DNA from: Lolium rigidum
Taxonomy: Eukaryota; Streptophyta; Magnoliopsida; Poales; Poaceae
Length of the DNA: 64,000 nt
Reading direction: 5' to 3'
Assembly: GCF_022539505.1 (NCBI RefSeq)
Contig: NC_061508.1
Span: forward strand, 260,654,736 to 260,718,735
Part shown: positions 56,787 to 64,000 of the stretch, in pieces
How the letters are laid out: the number at the start of each line of letters is the position of its first letter
Position numbering within the stretch: position 1 is the stretch's first letter
The notes under the pieces: model-generated
Told to the model about the DNA's origin: nothing
Databases searched by the model: none
What the model saw: the letters and a program-made list of their open reading frames with translations, nothing else
Position numbers and translations under genes: made by a program

Positions 56787-56971
56787 GTAAGAGTATCAAG
56801 AACATACATATTCCAGCTAGAGATACCAACATAAAAGTTCCTAAGGAGGATAATAGTGGAGTGTTTCTTAGTGCACCTATGATGAGCATCACTAATTCTA
56901 TATCAAGCATCTTTAAAACTTTCTCCCCCTTGTTGCTTAAACGAACGAACTTCAACTTCAGGACTACTCAT
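56787..56971 (-). pseudogene. Gypsy gag N-terminal fragment
   Basis: From ATG 56971 on the minus strand the frame reads MSSPEVEVRSFKQQGGESFK, then DA, an in-frame TGA where Trp is expected, then YRISDAHHRC and LLRNFYVGISSWNMYVLDTL. This matches the gag start of Triticeae Athila-type elements. The nonsense codon and the 56787 truncation make it inactive. Confidence 0.75.
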
Positions 56972-57173
56972 TTTAGCAATAATAAAGATAAATAAAGCAA
57001 AACCAAAACAAGTAACTAATATTTTTTTGTGTGTTTTTGATTTAAAGAAAGCAAACAAGACAGAAAATAAAATAAAGCAAGACAATAAACAAAGTAAAGA
57101 GATTGGGTGTGAGAGACTCCCCTTGCAGCGTGTCTTGATCTCCCCCGGTAACGGCGCCAGAAAAGTAGCTGCT

Positions 57174-58734
57174 TGTGACGGTGAAGCACACGTCCGTTGG
57201 GAACCCCAAGAGGAAGGTATGATGAGTACAGCTGCGAGTTTTCCCTCAGTAAGAAACCAAGGTTATCGAACCAGTAGGAGATGAAGATCACGTGAAGGTT
57301 GTTGGTGAAGGAGTGTAGTGCGGGCAACACCAGGGAATCCAGCGCCAACGTGGAACCTGCACAACACAATCAAACTACTTTTCCCCAACTTAACAGTGAG
57401 GTTGTCAATCTCACCGGCTTGCTGAAAACAAAGGATTAAACGTATGGTGTGGAGAATTATGTTTGCTTGCAGAAAACAAAAGAGAATAATGATTGCAGTA
57501 GGTTGTATTTCAGATGTAAAAGAATGGACCGGTGTCCACATTTCATTAGTGGTGTCTCTCCAATAAGATAAATAACATGTTGGGTAAACAAATTACATTT
57601 GGGCAATTGACAAATAGAGAGGGCATAACAATGCACATACATATCATGATGACTACTATGAGATTTACTTAGGGTATTACGACAAAGAACATAGACCGCC
57701 ATCCAGCATGCATCTATGCCTAAAAAGTTCACCTGCGGGTTAGCATCCGCACCCCTTCCAGTATTAAGTTGCAAACAACAGACAATTACATTAAGTACTA
57801 TGTGTAATGTAAACAATACAAATATCGTTAGACAAAGCATTGATGTTTTATCCCTAGTGGCAACAGCACATCCACAACCTTAGAACTTTCTATCACTGTC
57901 CCAGATTCAATGGAGACATGAACCCACTATCTAGCATAAATACCCCCTCTTGGAGTTACAAGTATCAACTTGGCCAGAGCCTCTACTAGCAACGGAGAGC
58001 ATGCAAGATCATAAACAACATATATATGATAGATCAGTAATCAACTTGACATAGTATTCCATATTCATCGGATCCCAACAAACACAACATGTAGCATTAC
58101 AAGATCTAAACATGATGGCATAATAGGAGAAGACAACCATCTAGCTACTGCTATGGACCCATAGTCCAAGGATGAACTACTCACGCATCAGTCCGGAGGC
58201 GGGCATGATGATGTAGAGCCCTCCGGTGATGATTCCCCTCTTCGGCAGGGTGCCGGAGGAGATCCTCTGAACCCCCCGAGATGGGGTTGCCAGCGGCGGC
58301 GTCTCTGGAACTGTTCTCGTATTTTGGCTCTCGGTGCTAGGGTTTTCGGAGACGAAGGAATAAATAGGCGAAGGGGCAGCGTCGGGGAGCCAGGGAGCTC
58401 CCTCACGACATGTCGGCGTGGGGGGGCCCACAGCCGCGCCGCCCTATGGTGTGGGCCCCCTGCTGGCCTTCCTCGACTCTTCTTCGGTCTTCTAGAACAC
58501 TCCGTGGAAAATAGGGCCGTGGGCTTTTGTTTCGTCCAATTCCGAGAATATTTGTAAACCAACTTTTCTGAAATCAAAAATAGTAGAAAACAGGAACTGG
58601 CACTGTGGCATCTTGTTAATAGGTTAGTCCCAGAAAATGCATAAAAACATTATAAAGTGTGAATAAAACATGTAGGTATTGTCATAAAACTAGCATGGAG
58701 CATAAGAAATTATAGATACGTTGGAGACGTATCA
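57174..58734 (-). repeat. Gypsy LTR, minus strand
   Basis: This is a complete LTR of about 1560 bp on the minus strand, with a TG start at 58734. It is the best match in the window for the truncated LTR at 353-1202. Confidence 0.85.
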
Positions 58735-58978
58735 TCTTGTTTTGTTGAACTGTAACGCTTAAAATAAGCCAAATATTGGCAAAACTGGTCAAATTCGCCG
58801 AATTATGCATGAAATTTGGCATCCAGGGACAATTTTCTCTAAAAAACGCCGAACCCCGGGTGTCTACCGAGGAGACGGCTGAAACTTCGGCGCTCCCCGG
58901 GCCAAACTTTCGTCCAATCCGGCGCTAAATAGCACCGGATTTCGGCCCGGGGAGCCCCAACGGCTGGAGATGCTCTGA

Positions 58979-59763
58979 GCGGCATGCTCCTCCGCTGGCG
59001 CAGTGCTGTTGACCACCAAAACCCACCGACGAGTAGCGACGGGCAACACGAAGAGCCGGGAGGCTCCCAGGACTGCTGGTGGGCCCTGGTCCCTCGGGCG
59101 ACGGCCCGCAAAGCTCCGGCACGCACGTCCGATGCTGGTGCAAGGGCGTGCCACCTGACCTATACCTGGTCAGGAAGGTGATGGATTGCTTCGACTAGTT
59201 TCCTGCATGGCATACACGTAAACATTAAATACGAGCCTCGATCGGCTCTCAGGTTGTCCTGTGAATCGGCTCAAGGAGCCGATCCACCCATGATTCGTAT
59301 GAGATCTACGATAACATGGTGGTCCTGCTTGATCAATATTAGGTTAAAACGATCTACGACGATCTAGGGTTTTCACCACATAACCGGAACGTCCTACACG
59401 TAATTGAGCCTGGTAGACACGAAAGATGATAATAAACCAGCCCTAGACAAGGCCTAAAAACCAACGTGGAGTTGATTCCCGGAACATCTCCTCTAGGACT
59501 AGCAAACTATACCTTACGTGCTACTGGATCCTTCAACCCGTTTGCAAGGCCTAACTATGTAGATATCAAACTAATCCTTGAAGAACAAGGAGCAATCGTA
59601 ACGGATCGAATCTACTAAACAATGACTAAGCAAGGTGCCACCCTTGCACCTAAGATCGGTACAAGGGTGGCTAGATATCCAGGGGTAGCATGACTAATCA
59701 AATACATCGAGAAAGTACCGATGCTAACCCTAACATATCCACGATAACAGTGTTGCTCGCCAT
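58979..59763. repeat. Gypsy LTR-like fragment
   Basis: This has paired words ATCGGCTCTCAGG and CGGCTCAAGGAGCCGATC near 59230-59285 and AT-rich promoter-like DNA, resembling the LTR of another Triticeae Gypsy family. It has no frames of interest and no paired LTR. It ends where the LTR at 59764 begins. Confidence 0.35.
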
Positions 59764-60847
59764 TGATACGTCTCCGACGTATCGATAATTTCTTATGTTC
59801 CATGCCACATTATTGATGATATCTACATGTTTTATGCATACTTTATGTCATATTTATGCGTTTTCCGGAACTAACCTATTGACGAGATGCCGAAGGGCCG
59901 CTTGCTGTTTTCTCGCTGTTTTTGGTTTCAGAAATCCTAGTAAGGAAATATTCTCGGAATCGGACGAAATCAACGCCCAGCATCTTAGAATCCCCGGAAG
60001 CATCCAGAACACCCGAGAGTCGCCAGAGTGGACCCACAGGGGGCCAAGGAGGTAGGCCGGCGCGGCCCAGGCCCTGGCCGCGCCGCCTTACCATCTCACC
60101 GCTTCTTCGACTCTCTGACGCCGCCTCTTCGCCTATTTAAGCCCCCTCGACCTAAAACTTCGATACGGAAAAGCCACGGTACGAGAAACCATCCAGAGCC
60201 GCCGGCATCGCGAAGCCAAGATCTGGGGGACAGAACTCTCTGTTCCGGCACGCCGCCGGGACGGGGAAGTGCCCCCGGAAGGCTTCTCCATCGACACCAC
60301 CGCCATCTCCATCAACGCTGCTGTCTCCCATGAGGAGGGAGTAGTTCTCCATCGAGGCTCGGGGCTGTACCGGTAGCTATGTGGTTAATCTCTCTCCTAT
60401 GTACTTCAATACAATGATCTCATGAGCTGCCTTACATGATTGAGATTCATATGAGTTTTGTATCACAATTCATCTATGTGCTACTCTAGTGATGTTATTA
60501 AAGTATTCTATTCCTCCTGCATGATGTAATGTGGACAGTGTGTGCATCATGTAGTACTTGGCGTAGTATATGATTGTGATCTCTTGTAGATTATGAAGTT
60601 AACTATTACTATGATGGTATTGATGTGATCTATTCCTCCTTTCATAGTGTGATGGTAGTAGTGTGCATGCTATGTTAGTACTTGGTTTGGTCGTGTTGAT
60701 CTATCTTGCACTCTAAGGTTATTTAAACATGAATATCGAATATTGTGGAGCTTGTTAACTCCGGCATTGAGGGTTCGTGTAATCCTACACAGTTAGTGGT
60801 GTTCATCATCCAACAAGAGGGTGTACAGTCTAGCATCTATCTATTTA

Positions 60848-63769
60848 CACTACAAGAAAAACCATCCTACAACAACACTTGGTTTACAACCCTTTGGATA
60901 TGCGTTGCAAAATTTAATCGTAGATACAGATATATGCGATCCCCTTGCATCCGTTCCCTAATAAGCGATTGTTACCAAAAGTTGAAAACCGCGCGGGTAG
61001 TAGAAAATATTGGCTCGAGCAGCGGGAGCTATTGCCGCCTACACGAAAAGTTATATTTTGATATGGTTATAAAATAATTCACGGTGGAGGAAATTTCGGC
61101 CTAATATACTCCCATCTCCAGAAAGTCCTCGAACTGCAATCTGATAACGAGATCTCCCCTAGTTTTAGTTCGATCTACCATCCTCCTGCCGCCGCCCCGT
61201 CCTCCCCTCCTCCCTCAGTGTCCTCTCCAATGTCCCATCCAAACGCATCTCCATCTCGTCCGGCCACGTTCGTCAGCGTCGTCGAGGGGATAACGATGGT
61301 CCTCCTTGCAGGACTCGTCGGCGGCGGATCGACCCGTCTCTCACTCCTGGTGTTGATCCTGATGAACGTGCACTCGTTCTACTCCACACCGACATCGGGG
61401 ATCGAGCGAACTATACGTGCACCGGACGCCCAACACCTAGCCGCCGTCTCAGTACGCTGTCAATTGCCGTCACCAGGCGTCGCTCCAGTCCCGCCGATGT
61501 TGCTTCTGTTTAAGACGACCAGGTTAGTCCTTCTCACAGTGTTTCTCTAATCTGCAGTACAAGATGTAAGACATGGTAGGCTGGGTGGGGTCGATGGATA
61601 ATGCTGCTACGCTGCTAGGTGAGGTTTGAACAAGAATTGAGTAATCATTAATCATTGTTTTCTTATCAGATCGTTGGGCTAGAAAGAAGCGATTATAATC
61701 AGCGGACATGTGGGAAGGACTAGAGGTTTTTTACTATCTCAGATCGACTCAATATTGCACTCAGTTACAGAAATTTAGTACCTTATGTGTGCAGCTTGCA
61801 GGTTTCCTAGTCGGCTATAATAATGATGTGTACAGCTTGCAGATTTCCTGGTAAGCATGATTTATTTGAAAAAATAAAGTTACATAAGAATTACTATCTC
61901 CTCCTTTCGGCTTGTACAGATATCTTAAGTTTATGACAGAAACTAATTTGCCAATTCATATCCTAATTAATATGCAGACTGTAAGTGTTAACTGCTCTGT
62001 CATATATGCAGATTGAATGTTCCGTTCTTTCTTTTAAAAGGAGAGAATGAATAGATTTATTTCTTTACCCTTCGTATACTCACATGTCTTCCTTACTCAT
62101 AGTAGGTGACTAGAGAGGGCTAGAGGTGGGCAACCCACGAGGTAGTGAAGCATTATTTGTCGCTATATCCTAATATGTATGACTTGTTTTTGTCTATTGC
62201 ACTTTTCTGTGTGTATATGATCAATAAGTGCATTACAAGGTTGATCTTTTGCTTCTGCTATTTTTCTAAAATTTATATAGCTGATTTTAGTAACATGAAT
62301 CAGACCATTGCAACATAATTTCTGCATCATAGATGAGAAATTATACTGCAGTTTTGCTTGCGATATTATGCTTTAATCCAGTATGTACTAAAAATTCTAT
62401 AATTTCTAAAGAATAACATGAAGCATGGTATCATTATATGTTCATTTTATTATGGCAGGACAAGTAGTACTGACTGCCGAGCAACGTGTGATGTCATTGT
62501 TATATTATTTTGACATGCTCATATTGGTGCACCTCAACTCTTCTTTTGGCAGGGGCAACTCATAAATAACTGAATATCTTTGAGCTAATGGGTAAGCTAT
62601 AATGCTCCCAGATGTATTCCTATAGTTGTGTTAATGTTTACTGACCTGCTCCTGAGATATATGTGAACTACTGCTTATGCCTACTAATAGTTTAGCTTTT
62701 GGGGTATTGTGAGTTTGTGACTGACCATTATGTAGATCTAGTTAACTAGATGATTCTGATCGGCTGTTAAAGCAATCCTTTCATATATTTATCTTAGTTA
62801 CTTCTTTTTCTGTATTTCCTTTGTCTTCTGATCTGTGTGGTACCAACTTGACATCTAGGTGGCGTGGGCTGTTTTAAATTCAGTGGATAGCACAAATTAT
62901 CTTGAATGACTTAGCTTTGGCATTCTATGAGGCGTTCAAAGAAATTCCAAGCAACATGTGGATGTGAATTGAAGGTATCATAAACAAAGATGCACAGTAT
63001 ATATTTTGCTTTCATTTTTCAATTGACTTTAATTTATATGTAACTATATCTTGAAAAGAAACATGCAGATTAGTGTTTTGCATCGTGAAGATATCCCATG
63101 TTTCAGATATATTTATGTATTTTAACATTTTCGAATGGTGGGTACTAGAGCAAGTAGGTAGTAGAATTTCCTATACCCCTTTGTCTACTGTTTTTTTCCA
63201 CATCCATTCTAAAAATGGGAACTTTCTTTTTGCAGGACCAAAAGATCAGCAGGGACCACTACATTCAAATGCTACAATACAAGGCAGAGAACGAGAAGAG
63301 ATATATATAGGATTAGATAGAATATATCATATTATGATGCGAGTTTGTAAGATGTGTAATCTTAAGACAATTTTCATGTATGGATGGTGATTTTCAATTA
63401 TAAATAAAGAAATGTTTCTTCAGGCAATGCGTTCATATTCTGCAATTTTTGTGTTGTCATATGTATTTATTAAGTATATATTATATCTTGATGAGGAAAA
63501 AATACAGCAATATTTGAAGCTGCAAAGCCCCCAAATTATTCAATCCGCTTATATTATGTACCAACGGATACTACGGTTGCTTGATCTCCGTTGCCACTTT
63601 GCAACGCTTTATCTAATGGTTACCAACGGACTTATATGTGTTGCATTATACCCTTGCAACACCCAAAAACGCAACACATCATTATCCGTTGGTAGAGACG
63701 CTAGCAACGCCCATATTGGCATTTAGATACAGATAAATGCGTTGCTGTAGGGGGAGTCTTGTTGTAGTG
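60848..63769. mobile_element. Non-autonomous CACTA element
   Basis: The termini CACTACAAGAAAAACCATCC and GGAGTCTTGTTGTAGTG are inverted at the CACTACAA end, flanked by TTA (60845-60847 and 63770-63772). Comparison with the uninterrupted LTR at 23195-23215 confirms the empty site. Subterminal words GCGTTGCAA, TCCGTTGG and AGATACAGATA occur near both ends in inverted orientation. There is no transposase. The interior looks like a spliced transcript: a GC-rich first exon (61180-61522, donor after GACGACCAG) and a last exon at 63236-63308 encoding DQKISRDHYIQMLQYKAENE and a few more residues to a TAG. Confidence 0.9.
61180..63308 (+). other. Spliced-transcript-like interior of small CACTA
   Basis: The possible first exon has frames without a recognised domain (for example 61218-61521, Ser/Pro/Val-rich). 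Long AT-rich intron-like DNA follows, and the candidate last exon after TTTTTGCAG at 63236 encodes a short charged helix ending KRYI. The product is unknown, and non-coding status is equally possible. Confidence 0.3.
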
Positions 63770-64000
63770 TTATTCTGTTATGTGATCAATGTTGAGAGTG
63801 TCCACTAGTGAAAGTATGATCCCTAGGCCTTGTTTCCTAAATACTGCTATCGTTGCTTGTTTACTGTTTTACTGCATTTGTACTGTCCGCAATATTACCA
63901 CCATCGACCACACGCCAGTCCTGGATAGCAAAGCACTTTTCTGGCGCTGTTGCTACTGCTCATATATATTCATACCACCTGTATTTCACTATCTCTTCGC

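Larger units (their letters stand above)
56787..58734 (-). mobile_element. Truncated Athila-type Gypsy element, minus strand
   Basis: Reading leftward from 58734 this has a whole 5' LTR (58734-57174, starting TGATACGTCTCCAACGTATC), a primer site (57160-57142, TGGCGCCGTTACCGGGGG, tRNA-Asp type with one mismatch), a leader and the start of gag. It is cut at about 56787. Everything downstream, including the second LTR, is gone. Confidence 0.85.
56248..58975 (+). mobile_element. PIF/Harbinger element with Gypsy insertion
   Basis: The termini GAGCATGTCCAGCCATC (56248) and ACGGCTGGAGATGCTC (ending 58975) are inverted repeats of the GAGCATCTCCAGCC type known from grass Harbinger elements. TGA flanks both sides (56245-56247 and 58976-58978), a 3-bp duplication. 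The N-terminus of the transposase-type ORF lies at 56705-56786, and the right interior resumes at 58735. Most of the coding part is missing where a truncated Gypsy element sits. Confidence 0.75.
59764..64000 (+). mobile_element. Third Gypsy-type LTR copy, split by CACTA, runs off window
   Basis: It starts TGATACGTCTCCGACGTATC like the LTRs at 21921 and 32798 and stays collinear to 60847, then resumes at 63773 after a CACTA insertion. About 205 bp present in the other copies (22608-22812 of the first) is deleted near 60455. The window ends before its 3' end. Confidence 0.92.

Noticed and set aside
1..64000. CRISPR arrays, operons, prophage or bacterial signals
   Set aside because: Tandem repeats here are eukaryotic minisatellites or transposon arrays; the genes have introns and TATA boxes, and no bacterial gene was recognised.

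Overview
This window looks like intergenic, transposon-rich chromosome from a Triticeae-type grass (wheat, barley, rye or Aegilops group). I infer this from nested LTR retrotransposons, several CACTA DNA transposons, Stowaway MITEs, grass-type Helitron termini and plant-style introns. Nothing bacterial, viral or organellar was seen, and there is no CRISPR array. Only two loci look like ordinary host genes: an F-box protein gene with one intron (8461-10187) and a small intact gene of unknown function (39872-40186). Most other open frames belong to transposable elements or to gene pieces carried by them.

Region 1-8.4 kb holds element debris: a truncated Gypsy LTR on the minus strand (353-1202), a Harbinger-like ORF1 remnant (4470-5097), and the right end of a CACTA element with the tail of its protease gene (5683-6284). 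The F-box gene follows. A partial copy of its second exon lies 5 kb downstream (about 14.33-14.99 kb), and an 840-bp block carrying another broken gene is inserted in that copy.

The core is a nest. A Helitron-like element (about 16543-38013) holds a Copia element with very short LTRs (19934-37675, target duplication ACAAT). The Copia pol gene is split by a large non-autonomous Gypsy-type element (21921-34516, target duplication GGACG, tRNA-Asp primer site). That element in turn holds a CACTA transposon (25859-31597, target duplication TTG). The innermost CACTA carries two captured-gene-like ORFs: a frameshifted B3-like protein, and an intact 83-residue protein joining an RNase H1-type hybrid-binding domain to a C-terminal membrane segment.

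From 38 to 51.4 kb come a MITE, the small gene, a minisatellite-like block bounded by 58-bp direct repeats, and a large CACTA (41826 to about 51358). This CACTA has a broken TNP2-type transposase, a broken TNPA-type gene fused to a Ulp1-like protease that stops just before the expected catalytic cysteine, and two passenger ORFs, one an AP2-domain protein on the opposite strand. The right part (51.4-64 kb) holds Helitron-type termini facing in opposite directions, a poly(A) retroposon, a Harbinger element (56248-58975) with a truncated Gypsy element inside it, and a third copy of the Gypsy LTR family (59764 to past the window end) split by a small CACTA (60848-63769, target duplication TTA).

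Family names come from motif recognition, not from database searches. Element boundaries backed by matching target duplications are the firmest calls.
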